This document shows, piece after piece, positions 1 through 9,138 of a DNA stretch of 64,000 nt (positions within the stretch are counted from its first letter, which is position 1; every line of letters begins with the position of its first letter). The notes below the pieces were generated by a model. That model was not told the DNA's origin. It did not search any database and worked only from the letters and a program-made list of their open reading frames with translations. Source of the DNA: an uncultured Pelagibacteraceae bacterium (GTDB taxonomy: Bacteria > Pseudomonadota > Alphaproteobacteria > Pelagibacterales > Pelagibacteraceae); NCBI GenBank assembly GCA_902524345.1, contig CABZCX010000002.1, positions 62,001-126,000 of the forward strand, written 5' to 3'. Made by a program: the position numbers and the translations under genes.

Positions 1-1289
1 TTCCAAAAGAGATTTTGACCTTAACAATGGAGTCTCACCAGAAATATTTTCCAACATTTAACGATAAAAATGAAATTACAAATGAATTCTTAATTGTAAC
101 AAATAAAAAAGACAAAAAGGGACTAATTAGAATAGGCAATGAAAGAGTGGTTGATGCAAGACTAAGTGATGCAGAATTTTTTTGGAATAAAGATAAAAAT
201 CAAAATTTAGTAAAAAAAGTGTCAGAATTAAAATCAATGAATTTTTTTAAAGGTCTTGGATCTTATTTCGACAAAGTTCAACGAATGAGGAAAATTGGTG
301 GAATGATTTCAGATGAATTGTTAATTAGTAAAGAGAAAGTAGAATTGTTATCATCAATTTGTAAGACTGATCTTACTTCTGATCTTGTTGGTGAATTTCC
401 TGAACTTCAAGGAATTATGGGAGGGTACTTTTCAGAATATCAACGATTTGATAAAGATATTTCTATTGCTATTTCTGAGCAATATTTGCCAATTGGACTC
501 AATTCAATTGTTCCAAAAAAACCATTCAGTGTCGCTTTATCAATTACAGATAAGGTTGATACCTTAGTTGGTTTTTTTGGTATTAACGAGAAACCCACAA
601 GTTCAAAAGATCCATTAGCATTAAGGAGAATTGCTCTAGGTATAATAAGAACCACTATAGAAAATAGAAAGAATTTGAAATTAAATGATCTTTTGAATTA
701 TTCCGCACGTCTTTACGATGATCAAGGATACAGTCTTAAAAATAAAGATTTACAAAAAGAATTACAGGATTTTTTAAAAGATAGATTTAGATATTATCTT
801 AAGGAAAAAGAAATACGTTACGATATAATCGAGGCAACTTTATCATCATTTTCAATAAATGAGTTATTTTCCTCTTTTGAAAAAGCAAAATGTCTAAATA
901 AGGTAATCAACAGTCAAATTGGTATAGATATCAATTCAAGTTATAAAAGAGCATCAAATATTTTAGATCTCGAAATGAAAAATAATGAGATTGAAATAAA
1001 TGATACAACTGATCCTGGTATTTTTAAAAGTGATTTTGAAAAAAACTTATATAAAAAAATTAATGATATTAAAAAATATTATTCAACCATAAACAGCGAT
1101 GAAAATTATGAAAAATCATTATCAATTTTAGCTGAAACTAAAAAAGAAGTTTTTGAATTTTTTGATAATGTAAAAGTTAATGAAGACAATGAAACTTTAA
1201 GAAAAAACCGTTTGGAACTTATTAATATGTTATGTAAAACGTTTCAAAATTATATAAATTTTCAATTTTTAAAAGCTCATAATGAATAA
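1..1289 (+). CDS. glyS: Glycyl-tRNA synthetase beta subunit, C-terminal part (5' end outside window)
   Basis: This is the beta chain of the tetrameric alpha2beta2 glycyl-tRNA synthetase, which charges tRNA-Gly in the cytoplasm. The open frame runs in from base 3 with no start. The first residues (PKEILTLTMESHQKYF) match the conserved MxxHQKYF segment of GlyS, so the missing part is N-terminal. Further family landmarks are PIGLNSIVP, ALSITDKVDTLVGFF and DPLALRRIALGIIR at about residues 165-210, followed by an HD-like and anticodon-binding C-terminal region rich in Lys, Glu and Asn. It overlaps the start of ppdK by 8 bases. GlyQ would be expected just upstream, outside the window. Apart from the window-edge truncation it looks intact. 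Confidence 0.95.
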   Translation, partial: PKEILTLTMESHQKYFPTFNDKNEITNEFLIVTNKKDKKGLIRIGNERVVDARLSDAEFFWNKDKNQNLVKKVSELKSMNFFKGLGSYFDKVQRMRKIGGMISDELLISKEKVELLSSICKTDLTSDLVGEFPELQGIMGGYFSEYQRFDKDISIAISEQYLPIGLNSIVPKKPFSVALSITDKVDTLVGFFGINEKPTSSKDPLALRRIALGIIRTTIENRKNLKLNDLLNYSARLYDDQGYSLKNKDLQKELQDFLKDRFRYYLKEKEIRYDIIEATLSSFSINELFSSFEKAKCLNKVINSQIGIDINSSYKRASNILDLEMKNNEIEINDTTDPGIFKSDFEKNLYKKINDIKKYYSTINSDENYEKSLSILAETKKEVFEFFDNVKVNEDNETLRKNRLELINMLCKTFQNYINFQFLKAHNE

Positions 1290-3945
1290 GCTAATTCTTA
1301 ATTTTAAGTCTAAAGATTCAAAAAAAATAAAAAATCCAAAAAATTTTTTAGGCGGTAAGGGTGCAAATTTATCTGAAATGGGAAGACTAGGTTTACCAGT
1401 GCCTTCTGGTTTCACTATCTCAACAAAAGTTTGTGAAATTTTTTATAAGAATAAAAAAAAATTAAACTCCAAATTAATTAGCCAAATAAAAAAAGAAATT
1501 AAAACAATAGAAAAAGATGTATCAAAAAAATTTGGAGATTTGAAAAATCCTCTTCTTTTATCAGTTCGATCTGGTGCAAGAGTTTCAATGCCAGGCATGA
1601 TGGATACAATTCTGAACTTAGGACTAAATGACAAAACAGTTGTTGCTTTGTCTAACAAAACATCTAATGGAAGATTTGCGAAAGATAGTTATAGAAGATT
1701 CATTCAGATGTATGGAAATGTGGTTATGGGTGTTGAAAGTTACAACTTTGAGGAATTGATAGAAAATTACAAGCTAACCAAGGGTGTTTTGATGGATACA
1801 GACCTTGATGAAGACGACTGGGATGGGTTGATAAAAGATTTTAAGAATGTGGTTAAACAAAAGACTAATAAAGATTTTCCCCAAGATGTTTATCATCAAT
1901 TATTAGGGGCAATAAGTGCTGTTTTTTTATCTTGGGAAAGCAAAAGAGCGAAAATTTATAGAAAGCTGAATCAAATTCCTTCTGAATGGGGAACTGCTGT
2001 TAATGTTCAATCTATGGTTTTTGGAAATATGGGCAATGATTGTGCAACAGGAGTTGTCTTCACTAGAAACCCGTCAGATGGATCAAATAATATTTATGGA
2101 GAATATTTAATTAATGCCCAGGGAGAAGACGTCGTAGCTGGAACCAGAACACCACAGTATATTACAAAGAAGGCAAGAAAGAAGGCGAAAGTAAATGATG
2201 AATCTATGGAAGAGTCGATGCCAAAAGTGTATTACGAATTATCTGAAATTTTAAAAAAACTCGAGAAACATTATAAGGATATGCAAGACGTAGAATTCAC
2301 TGTTGAAAGTGGTAAACTTTGGATATTACAAACTCGGTCTGGAAAAAGAACATCAAAATCTGCAGTTAAAATTGCTGTTGATATGGTTAAAGAAAAGTTA
2401 ATTACTAAAAATGATGCTATTTTAAGAGTTGATCCAAACTCTTTAGATACTCTTTTGCATCCCACTTTAGATGAGAAAAGCTCAATCAACGTTATAGCAA
2501 ATGGTCTTCCTGCGTCTCCTGGTGCAGTAAGTGGAAAAGTAGTTTTCACTTCTGAAGAAGCTGAAAGATTAAATGACATGATGCAAGATACGATTTTAGT
2601 TAGAGTTGAAACTTCTCCAGAAGATATTCAAGGTATGCATGCTGCAAAGGGAATTTTAACCTCAAGAGGTGGTATGACTAGTCATGCTGCAGTTGTAGCA
2701 AGAGGTATGGGCAGGCCCTGTGTTTCTGGGTCTAGTGAAATTGATATTAATTACGACAAAAAAATTTTTAAAACATCTTCATTTGAAATTAAAGAGGGCG
2801 ATATAATTACAATTGATGGATCAACTGGAAGAGTTATTTTAGGGGATGTTCCAACAATTAAGCCTGAAATATCAGGCGATTTTTCAAAGCTAATGAGTTG
2901 GGCAGACAAAATTAGAAAATTGAAAGTTAGGACAAACTCAGAAACTCCATTAGACACAAAGACAGCAAGAGAATTCGGAGCTGAGGGCATAGGTCTTTGT
3001 AGAACAGAACATATGTTTTTTGATGAAGAACGAATTTTATCTGTAAGAGAAATGATTTTGTCAAAAACAATTGAAGACAGAAAAAGAGCTTTAGAAAAAC
3101 TACTACCTTATCAAAAAAAAGATTTTATTGAAATTTTCAAAATTATGTCTGGCTTACCAGTTACTGTAAGATTACTAGATCCACCATTACATGAATTTCT
3201 ACCAAAATCTGAAAATGAAATACTTGAAGTTGCGAATGTTCTTGGAGTAGACAAAAAAGTATTGATGTCAAGAATAGAAGAACTACACGAGCAAAACCCA
3301 ATGCTAGGTCATAGAGGATGTAGATTGGGTATTTCTTTTCCTGAAATTTATGAAATGCAGTGTTTAGCAATTTTTGAAGCTTTATCAGATTTAAAAAAGA
3401 ATAAACAAAAAACAGCTTTTCCTGAAATAATGATACCTCTCGTTTCAACTGAAGCAGAGATAAAGATTATGAAAGATCTTGTTATTAGGACAGCAAGAAA
3501 TGTGGAAAAAGATAAAAAAATTAAACTAAATTTTTTAGTAGGAACAATGATTGAATTACCAAGAGCAGCTATTAAAGCTCAAGATATAGCAAAACACGCT
3601 GAGTTTTTTAGTTTTGGTACAAATGATCTTACCCAAACAACTTTTGGTATAAGTCGTGATGACAGCGGTAAATTTCTGAATGACTATTTAGAAAATAAGA
3701 TTTTTACCATAGACCCATTTATTTCAATCGATGAAGGGGTTAAAGATTTAATTAAAATAGCAGTTTTAAATGGAAAAAAAAATAATAAAAAAATTAAGCT
3801 AGGAATTTGTGGAGAACACGGGGGTGATCCAGTAAGTATAGATTTTTGTTCTAATACAGGTTTGGATTATATCTCTTGCTCACCTTACCGAGTACCTATA
3901 GCCAGATTAGCTGCAGCTCAGTCTGAATTAAAAAAGGTCAAATAA
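1282..3945 (+). CDS. ppdK: Pyruvate, phosphate dikinase
   Basis: PPDK interconverts pyruvate + ATP + Pi and PEP + AMP + PPi, linking glycolysis or gluconeogenesis to PPi metabolism. At 887 residues it has full family length. The N-terminal ATP-grasp domain begins with GGKGANLSEMGRLGLPVPSGF. The swivelling phosphohistidine domain carries GGMTSHAAVVARGMG with His at about residue 468. The C-terminal PEP-binding barrel carries GICGEHGGDP with the catalytic Cys at about residue 843, and FGTNDLTQTTFG. The ATG overlaps glyS by 8 bases, so it is probably co-transcribed. In small genomes lacking a normal pyruvate kinase route this enzyme can run either way; direction cannot be read from sequence. Confidence 0.96.
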   Translation: MNKLILNFKSKDSKKIKNPKNFLGGKGANLSEMGRLGLPVPSGFTISTKVCEIFYKNKKKLNSKLISQIKKEIKTIEKDVSKKFGDLKNPLLLSVRSGARVSMPGMMDTILNLGLNDKTVVALSNKTSNGRFAKDSYRRFIQMYGNVVMGVESYNFEELIENYKLTKGVLMDTDLDEDDWDGLIKDFKNVVKQKTNKDFPQDVYHQLLGAISAVFLSWESKRAKIYRKLNQIPSEWGTAVNVQSMVFGNMGNDCATGVVFTRNPSDGSNNIYGEYLINAQGEDVVAGTRTPQYITKKARKKAKVNDESMEESMPKVYYELSEILKKLEKHYKDMQDVEFTVESGKLWILQTRSGKRTSKSAVKIAVDMVKEKLITKNDAILRVDPNSLDTLLHPTLDEKSSINVIANGLPASPGAVSGKVVFTSEEAERLNDMMQDTILVRVETSPEDIQGMHAAKGILTSRGGMTSHAAVVARGMGRPCVSGSSEIDINYDKKIFKTSSFEIKEGDIITIDGSTGRVILGDVPTIKPEISGDFSKLMSWADKIRKLKVRTNSETPLDTKTAREFGAEGIGLCRTEHMFFDEERILSVREMILSKTIEDRKRALEKLLPYQKKDFIEIFKIMSGLPVTVRLLDPPLHEFLPKSENEILEVANVLGVDKKVLMSRIEELHEQNPMLGHRGCRLGISFPEIYEMQCLAIFEALSDLKKNKQKTAFPEIMIPLVSTEAEIKIMKDLVIRTARNVEKDKKIKLNFLVGTMIELPRAAIKAQDIAKHAEFFSFGTNDLTQTTFGISRDDSGKFLNDYLENKIFTIDPFISIDEGVKDLIKIAVLNGKKNNKKIKLGICGEHGGDPVSIDFCSNTGLDYISCSPYRVPIARLAAAQSELKKVK

Positions 3946-3950
3946 ATTTA

Positions 3951-4853
3951 GTGAAAAAAGTTATAGCTTTTCTTACAGTGATCATATTTCTTATTACATT
4001 CTCAGTAAATTATTATTTTGAATTTATTGGGTTAGGTGATCCAATTAGATATGATAAAGATTTAATTTATGGTTATGCTCCAAAGGAAAATCAAAAAAAA
4101 AAAAGATTTAAAAACTCATTTGTTACGATAAATGAAAGTGGACTAAGGTCAATTGAAAATTGGAGAAGTTCTAAGAAAAAAAAAATATTATTTATTGGTG
4201 ATAGTGTAACTTTTGGAGGCAGTTATATTGATGATAAAAAGATATTCAGTCATTTAGTATGTGATGAATTAATAAGATTCTCTTGTGGAAACGCAGGTGT
4301 TAATGGTTATGGTATAATAAATATGGTAAACCGCTCAAGGTATGATGAAAGAATTCATGATTCAGATATAGTTATTTTCTTATTTTCAGCACTAAATTTT
4401 ACTCGTGAATATACGAGCTCAGAAACTGCTCATTTTTATTTAAATGATCATGATTTTTTTCTTTCAGGTTTAATGGAAGCAATAAGTTTTTTTTCAACAA
4501 AATATGATGTAAATTATCTATTATCTAAAAGAGACAACACAAAAAAATATAATCACGATAGAGAATTGATAGATTATTCCCTAGAACAATTAGCCAAGGA
4601 AGCAAAAAGATTAAAAAAAGATAATAAGATCGTGAAAATTTTTTTAAGTGTTGAAAAAAATAGTAAGAAATCTGAAAATCGTTTAAATCAGTATATTTTT
4701 GATAGACTTGAAGATTTTGAATTAGAAAATTTTTATTTTTTAAAAAATACATTAAATAAAGTTGATTATTTTGTGGACAATATTCATTTAAGCTCCAAAG
4801 GCCATAAAATTGTTGCTGAAAAAATTATTTCAGTAATATCTTTAACTAATTAA
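3951..4853 (+). CDS. Membrane-anchored SGNH/GDSL-family hydrolase, specificity unknown
   Basis: The 300-residue protein has an N-terminal hydrophobic segment (about residues 4-25) that should act as a signal anchor, leaving the rest in the periplasm. The motif FIGDSVTFGG at about residue 79 supplies the nucleophile Ser of the GDS block. Near the C terminus, VDNIHLSSKGHKIVAEKI supplies the Asp and His of the DxxH block. Members of this fold are esterases or acetyl-transfer-type enzymes acting on lipids, peptidoglycan or polysaccharide; nothing here picks the substrate. It starts with GTG five bases after ppdK and is convergent with the tmRNA gene. No paralogue is seen in the window. Confidence 0.7.
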   Translation: MKKVIAFLTVIIFLITFSVNYYFEFIGLGDPIRYDKDLIYGYAPKENQKKKRFKNSFVTINESGLRSIENWRSSKKKKILFIGDSVTFGGSYIDDKKIFSHLVCDELIRFSCGNAGVNGYGIINMVNRSRYDERIHDSDIVIFLFSALNFTREYTSSETAHFYLNDHDFFLSGLMEAISFFSTKYDVNYLLSKRDNTKKYNHDRELIDYSLEQLAKEAKRLKKDNKIVKIFLSVEKNSKKSENRLNQYIFDRLEDFELENFYFLKNTLNKVDYFVDNIHLSSKGHKIVAEKIISVISLTN

Positions 4854-4857
4854 TCAA

Positions 4858-5117
4858 GGGGCGTTCTGTTGCCAGGTGCCCCAAAACCCCGTTTGCTTAA
4901 TTAACAAAGTTAATTAGGCAGCAAGTGCGTAACTTTCGTTAGCAATTATAATTTAGCCCTTTACGGAGGAACAATTCCGAACGAAAGAATAGCCTTTAGT
5001 CACCCGTCGAATCTAGTTCACCCCCATAAGTTGTAAATGGTGGAGGTGGTGGGTACTGCCCCCACGTCCGCAATGGTTATTACGAAATTCGTTTATCGTC
5101 ATAGTTGGAAAACCAAC
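4858..5117 (-). ncRNA. ssrA: Two-piece, circularly permuted tmRNA
   Basis: tmRNA rescues stalled ribosomes and tags the unfinished protein. On the minus strand the acceptor piece comes first. Its 3' part has a 5-bp T-stem (5049-5053 with 5061-5065) around a 7-base loop, then the acceptor strand at 5042-5048, a discriminator A and an encoded CCA at 5038-5040. A 12-base spacer (5026-5037) precedes the coding piece, whose 5' end GGGGGTG (from 5025 downward) pairs over 7 bp with the acceptor strand (one G-U). Just inside is the tmRNA hallmark TAGATTCGACGGG. The tag frame 4914-4943 reads ANESYALAA-stop. Pseudoknot-like GC stems (GGGGC/GCCCC) lie at 4860-4890. The outer ends are approximate. Confidence 0.93.
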
Positions 5118-5123
5118 GTGATT

Positions 5124-5151
5124 AATATAAAAGTAAATTTTAAAGATTCAA
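5124..5151 (-). promoter_or_regulatory. Predicted sigma-70-type promoter of ssrA
   Basis: On the minus strand TTGAAT (5146-5151) is followed after 16 bases by TATATT (5124-5129). This would start transcription near 5117, just before a GTTGG/CCAAC hairpin that opens the acceptor piece. The call rests on consensus match and position only. The same short interval must also carry the promoter of the divergent thyX gene, which I could not place with confidence. Confidence 0.45.
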
Positions 5152-5161
5152 TAAATTATTC

Positions 5162-6109
5162 ATGAAGTTAACTAAGGAACAGCAACAAGAAATTAAGGAG
5201 CAACAGTCTCAGGAAAATAAAACAAAAAGAGTTACTGTAGCTGAATTAGAAAAAATTCTTTATGAGGCAATACCTATTTTAGATCATGGTTTTGTAAGAG
5301 TCATTGATTATATGGGAGATGACACCTCAATTGTCCAAGCAGCTAGAGTTTCTTATGGAAAGGGTACTAAAAAAGTTTCAACTGACTCTGGCCTAATAAA
5401 GTATTTAATGAGGCACTGGCACAGCACTCCATTTGAAATGTGTGAAATTAAATATCATGTTAAACTTCCAATTTTTATTGCTAGACAATGGATTAGGCAC
5501 AGAACTGCAAATGTTAATGAATATTCCGCAAGATATTCTATTTTAGATAAAGAATTTTATTTGCCTACAATAGAAAATTTAGCGGCACAATCCCAAAGTA
5601 ATAGACAAGGAAGAGGAAATGTTCTTACAGGTGATCAAGCTAAAAAAGTTCTAGATTTATTAAAGAAGGATGCAGAACAAACTTACGATAATTATGAAAC
5701 TATGCTTAATGAAAGATATGATGGCTCAATAATAGATGAAAAAAAAGTTGGATTAGCTAGAGAGCTTGCTAGAATGAATTTAACTTTGAACACTTATACT
5801 CAATGGTATTGGAAAACAGATCTTTTAAACTTAATGAATTTTTTAAGATTAAGAGCTGATCATCACGCTCAATATGAAATAAGAGCTTATGCAGATGTGA
5901 TGTTAGATACTGTTAAAAGATGGGTGCCGATTACATATGAAGCTTTTATGGATTACAGAGTTGGTGGCACAGAAGTATCTTCAAAAGGTAAAAAAATAAT
6001 TCAAAAATTAATAAGTGGTGAAAAAGTAGATGCTGAAAATTCTGGACTTTCAAAAAGAGAGTGGAATGAGCTTATGTCTGCTTTAGAACTTAAAGGTAAA
6101 TTGATTTAA
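5162..6109 (+). CDS. thyX: Flavin-dependent thymidylate synthase ThyX
   Basis: ThyX makes dTMP from dUMP using FAD and NADPH, with methylene-tetrahydrofolate as carbon donor and no need for dihydrofolate reductase recycling. The diagnostic motif RHR-x7-S is present as [11 protein letters not shown] at residues 112-122. The N-terminal 40 residues are a Lys/Gln-rich extension, so at 315 residues the protein is longer than a minimal ThyX of about 220-250. A C-terminal tail of roughly 40 residues ([17 protein letters not shown] onward) also extends past the core. The ATG at 5162 is the first in frame after the tmRNA locus. Its last 20 bases overlap the convergent Mrp gene. Confidence 0.95.
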   Translation: MKLTKEQQQEIKEQQSQENKTKRVTVAELEKILYEAIPILDHGFVRVIDYMGDDTSIVQAARVSYGKGTKKVSTDSGLIKYLMRHWHSTPFEMCEIKYHVKLPIFIARQWIRHRTANVNEYSARYSILDKEFYLPTIENLAAQSQSNRQGRGNVLTGDQAKKVLDLLKKDAEQTYDNYETMLNERYDGSIIDEKKVGLARELARMNLTLNTYTQWYWKTDLLNLMNFLRLRADHHAQYEIRAYADVMLDTVKRWVPITYEAFMDYRVGGTEVSSKGKKIIQKLISGEKVDAENSGLSKREWNELMSALELKGKLI

Positions 6110-6914
6110 TCTTTTTTGCTAAATTAATATAGATTTGAGATATCTTATTGTTCGGATTGCTTTCCACTATAGGCTTTCCTTGATCTCCAAATTTACCAAC
6201 ATCTGGATCAATTGGTATTTCAGCTAAAAATTCTTTATCGAATTCTTCTGCTGTTCTTTTAACTCCACCTTCTCCAAAAATTGGATATTTTTTCCCATCA
6301 TCCCCTGTAAAAAAGCTCATATTATCTATAAGACCCAAAATTTTTACCCCAAGTTTATCAAACATTTTTATTCCTCTTTTAACATCTAGTAGCGCTACTT
6401 CTTGTGGTGTAGACACTATAATTGCTCCATTCATTTCAATACTTTGAGAAAAGGTTAATTGAGTATCACCAGTTCCAGGTGGCATATCAACAATTATAAA
6501 ATCTAAATCTTTCCAATTTACTTTTTGAGTGAATGTTTTAATTGCACTTGTTACCATTGGACCTCTCCATATCATTGGAGTTTTTTCATCCGTTAGAAAG
6601 CCTATAGACATACATTGAATATCATATTTTATGATAGGCTCTAGCTTTTGACCATCACTCTTTGGTTTCTCATTTATCCCAAACATTTTAGGAATAGAGG
6701 GTCCATATATATCAGCATCTAACAACCCAACTCTACAGCCAATTTGTTTTAAAGCTATAGCGAGGTTTGTTGCAAAAGTTGACTTTCCAACACCCCCTTT
6801 TGCACTAGAAATGGCAATAGTAAATTTCGTTCCGTTAATTGGCTTTTTTTCAGTTGATTTCTCACTCAACTTTCTTCGCATTGCGTCACTTAATTCCGGC
6901 TTTTCTTTAGGCAT
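6090..6914 (-). CDS. apbC: Mrp/ApbC/NBP35-family P-loop ATPase (Fe-S cluster carrier)
   Basis: Mrp proteins carry Fe-S clusters to apo-enzymes using a deviant Walker A P-loop. Here that loop is [11 protein letters not shown], around residues 37-46, with the signature Lys at 39. Later blocks [16 protein letters not shown] and [15 protein letters not shown] are typical. The protein is short (274 residues) and lacks the usual N-terminal DUF59 domain; a basic 27-residue leader stands in its place. The segment that in E. coli ApbC holds the cluster-binding CxxC reads [17 protein letters not shown], with no Cys. Only two isolated Cys occur in the whole chain. Its 3' end overlaps thyX, and it is divergent from hflK. 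Confidence 0.88.
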   Translation of the reverse strand: MPKEKPELSDAMRRKLSEKSTEKKPINGTKFTIAISSAKGGVGKSTFATNLAIALKQIGCRVGLLDADIYGPSIPKMFGINEKPKSDGQKLEPIIKYDIQCMSIGFLTDEKTPMIWRGPMVTSAIKTFTQKVNWKDLDFIIVDMPPGTGDTQLTFSQSIEMNGAIIVSTPQEVALLDVKRGIKMFDKLGVKILGLIDNMSFFTGDDGKKYPIFGEGGVKRTAEEFDKEFLAEIPIDPDVGKFGDQGKPIVESNPNNKISQIYINLAKKIKSIYL

Positions 6915-6928
6915 AATGTGATCTTAAC

Positions 6929-6956
6929 TTGTTTTTCAGCATAAAGACATTATATA
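6929..6956 (+). promoter_or_regulatory. Candidate promoter of the hflK-hflC-degP run
   Basis: TTGTTT (6929-6934), a 16-base spacer and TATATA (6951-6956) form a plausible sigma-70-like promoter. The predicted start near 6963 would leave only about 4 bases before the hflK ATG at 6967. The interval is only 52 bases long and is shared with the divergent apbC start, so the choice of sites is narrow. Consensus match alone supports this. Confidence 0.35.
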
Positions 6957-6966
6957 GATTGCCATA

Positions 6967-8070
6967 ATGTCAGATGATTTCAGACAAGGTGGTGGTAGTC
7001 CTTGGGGCAAGCCTCCAGGAGGAGGAAGTGGAAATGGTTCAGGTAGAGGACCAACTCCACCAGATTTCGATAAAATTATAAGAGAATTTCAAGAAAAACT
7101 TAAAAAGTTTTTACCAGGCGGGAGTTCATCTGGTGGAAAACAAGCTATTTTAGTTTTACTTATTTTAGGTTTTGTTTGGTTGGCAAGCGGTCTTTACAGA
7201 GTATTGCCAGATGAGCAGGGCGTAGTTTTAAGATTTGGAAAATTTGTAAAAACTACTCAACCAGGATTAAATTATCATATTCCTTTCCCCGTTGAGTCTG
7301 TGCTTACCCCAAAGGTCACAAAGGTGAACAGAATAGATATAGGCTTTAGGTCTGAGAGAGATAGTGGATTTTCTTCTCAAGGTGGTGTTGCTGATGTTCC
7401 ACAAGAAAGTTTAATGTTAACCGGAGATGAAAATATTGTTAATATAGATTTTTCTGTTTTTTGGGTAATTAAAGATGCTGGAAATTTTTTATTTAAAATT
7501 CAAGATCCAGAAGGCACTGTAAAAGCTGCAGCAGAAACTGCAATGAGAGAAGTTATTGCTCGATCAAATATTCAACCTATTCTTACTGAGGGAAGATCTT
7601 TAATAGAGACTGATACCCAAGAGATTATTCAAAAAATCTTAGATGAATACACAAGTGGTATCCAAATCACTCAAGTTCAAACGCAAAAAGCTGATCCACC
7701 AGATCAGGTAATTGACGCTTTTAGAGATGTACAAGCAGCAAGAGCGGATATGGAAAGATCTAAGAATGAGGCTGAAGCATATGCAAATGATGTTATACCA
7801 AGAGCTCGAGGGGAAGCAGCTAAAATATTACAAGCTGCTGAAGCATACAAAAAAGAAGTTGTTGCAAAAGCAGAAGGTGAGGCAAGTAGATTTTTAGCAA
7901 TTTATAATGAGTATAAAAATGCTAAATCAGTAACACAAGAAAGAATGTATTTAGAGACTATGGAAAAAGTTTTAGCAGACATTGATAAAGTGATTATTGA
8001 AAAAAATGCTGGATCAGGTGTAGTGCCATATTTACCATTGCCTGAATTAAAAAAGAAAGTGACTAATTAG
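6967..8070 (+). CDS. hflK: HflK, SPFH-domain regulator of FtsH protease
   Basis: HflK forms with HflC the large membrane-anchored periplasmic cage that surrounds and modulates the FtsH AAA protease. The first 55 residues are Gly/Pro/Ser-rich and cytoplasmic. A single membrane span follows at about residues 60-78 (AILVLLILGFVWLASGLYR). Then comes the SPFH/band-7 domain (LPDEQGVVLRFGKFVKTTQPGLNYHIPF) and a long Ala/Glu-rich coiled coil at about residues 250-330. The 367-residue length is normal. hflC starts 3 bases after the stop, and DUF2065 and degP follow, the usual gram-negative membrane quality-control arrangement. Confidence 0.95.
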   Translation: MSDDFRQGGGSPWGKPPGGGSGNGSGRGPTPPDFDKIIREFQEKLKKFLPGGSSSGGKQAILVLLILGFVWLASGLYRVLPDEQGVVLRFGKFVKTTQPGLNYHIPFPVESVLTPKVTKVNRIDIGFRSERDSGFSSQGGVADVPQESLMLTGDENIVNIDFSVFWVIKDAGNFLFKIQDPEGTVKAAAETAMREVIARSNIQPILTEGRSLIETDTQEIIQKILDEYTSGIQITQVQTQKADPPDQVIDAFRDVQAARADMERSKNEAEAYANDVIPRARGEAAKILQAAEAYKKEVVAKAEGEASRFLAIYNEYKNAKSVTQERMYLETMEKVLADIDKVIIEKNAGSGVVPYLPLPELKKKVTN

Positions 8071-8073
8071 AAT

Positions 8074-8946
8074 ATGAACATGGGAAAAATTATTGCTGGT
8101 ATTAGTGTTGCAATAGCTGCAACATTATTCTTTTCAATTTTTATTGTGAAAGAAGTAAATCAAGCTATCGTTTTACAGTTTGGTGATCCGAAAAGAATAA
8201 TTGTAAAACCAGGTTTAAATTTTAAAATTCCGTTTATTCAAAACGTAGTTTTTTTAGATAAAAGAATTTTAAATTTAGATACTCCACCTGAAGAAGTTAT
8301 TGCATCAGATCAAAAAAGACTAATTGTAGATGCTTTTGCAAGATTTCAAATAGTTGATCCCTTAAAGTTTTATATTTCTGTGGGTAACGAGCGGGTAGCT
8401 AGATCAAGATTAGCAACAATTATTAATTCAAGAATTAGAAATGTTTTAGGTCAACAAGAACTTCAAACTTTATTATCAGAAGATAGAACAAAGCAAATGG
8501 CTTTAATTCAAGAAGGAGTTAATAATGAGGCTGAAAACTTTGGGATAAAGATAAATGATGTAAGAATTAAAAGAGCTGATCTTCCTCAGGCAAACAGTGA
8601 TGCTATCTTTAGAAGAATGCAGACTGAAAGGGAAAGAGAAGCAAAAGAATTCAGAGCAAGAGGTGCGGAGATGGCTGTGACAATTACTTCCACAGCAGAC
8701 AAAGAAGTAACAGTAATTTTAGCTGATGCGCAAAAAAAATCAGAGATTATGAAGGGTGAAGGTGATGGTAAGAGAAATAATATATTTGCTAGTGCCTTTG
8801 GACAAGATCCAGAATTTTTTGCATTTTATCGTGCAATGCAAGCATACGAAAAAGCTTTGATAGGAGGTGAAACTTCATTGATTTTATCACCTGACAGCGA
8901 GTTTTTTAAATTTTTTGGAAATATAAAACAGCCTCAATCTAATTAA
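8074..8946 (+). CDS. hflC: HflC, SPFH-domain partner of HflK
   Basis: HflC is the second subunit of the HflKC cage on FtsH. One N-terminal membrane span (about residues 4-25) precedes a band-7 domain (EVNQAIVLQFGDPKRIIVKPGLNFKIPF, shown here in part by QFGDP and KPGLNFKIPF). A charged helical region at about residues 170-235 ends in a short Phe-rich tail (EFFKFFGNI). At 290 residues it matches the family. A second in-frame ATG two codons downstream is an equally possible start. It is tightly spaced after hflK. Confidence 0.95.
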   Translation: MNMGKIIAGISVAIAATLFFSIFIVKEVNQAIVLQFGDPKRIIVKPGLNFKIPFIQNVVFLDKRILNLDTPPEEVIASDQKRLIVDAFARFQIVDPLKFYISVGNERVARSRLATIINSRIRNVLGQQELQTLLSEDRTKQMALIQEGVNNEAENFGIKINDVRIKRADLPQANSDAIFRRMQTEREREAKEFRARGAEMAVTITSTADKEVTVILADAQKKSEIMKGEGDGKRNNIFASAFGQDPEFFAFYRAMQAYEKALIGGETSLILSPDSEFFKFFGNIKQPQSN

Positions 8947-8952
8947 ATATCA

Positions 8953-9138
8953 ATGAGTGAATTGATCATTGCATTTGGTCTATTCTTATTTATTGAAGGT
9001 ATATTATATGCCATATTTCCATCAAAAATGAAAAGTATGTTGAAAAGATTGGAACTAATTCCCTCAGGACAACTTAGAACTGGTGGATTAGTTTTTGCAA
9101 TAATAGGTTTTATAATTATTTATTATGCGAAGATTTAA
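8953..9138 (+). CDS. DUF2065 small inner-membrane protein
   Basis: This 61-residue protein has two hydrophobic helices (about residues 3-21 and 43-60) joined by a basic loop containing the KSMLKRLELIPSGQLRTGG block typical of DUF2065 (YjeT-like). The family's function is not established; its recurrent place beside hflKC suggests a membrane role linked to FtsH or protein quality control. Its stop overlaps the start of degP by 14 bases. Confidence 0.8.
   Translation: MSELIIAFGLFLFIEGILYAIFPSKMKSMLKRLELIPSGQLRTGGLVFAIIGFIIIYYAKI

Noticed and set aside
4858-5117. Interpretation of this gap as a riboswitch or leader of thyX
   Set aside because: The minus-strand reading gives a complete acceptor stem, CCA, tmRNA hallmark sequence and tag frame, which explains the conserved-looking GC-rich blocks.
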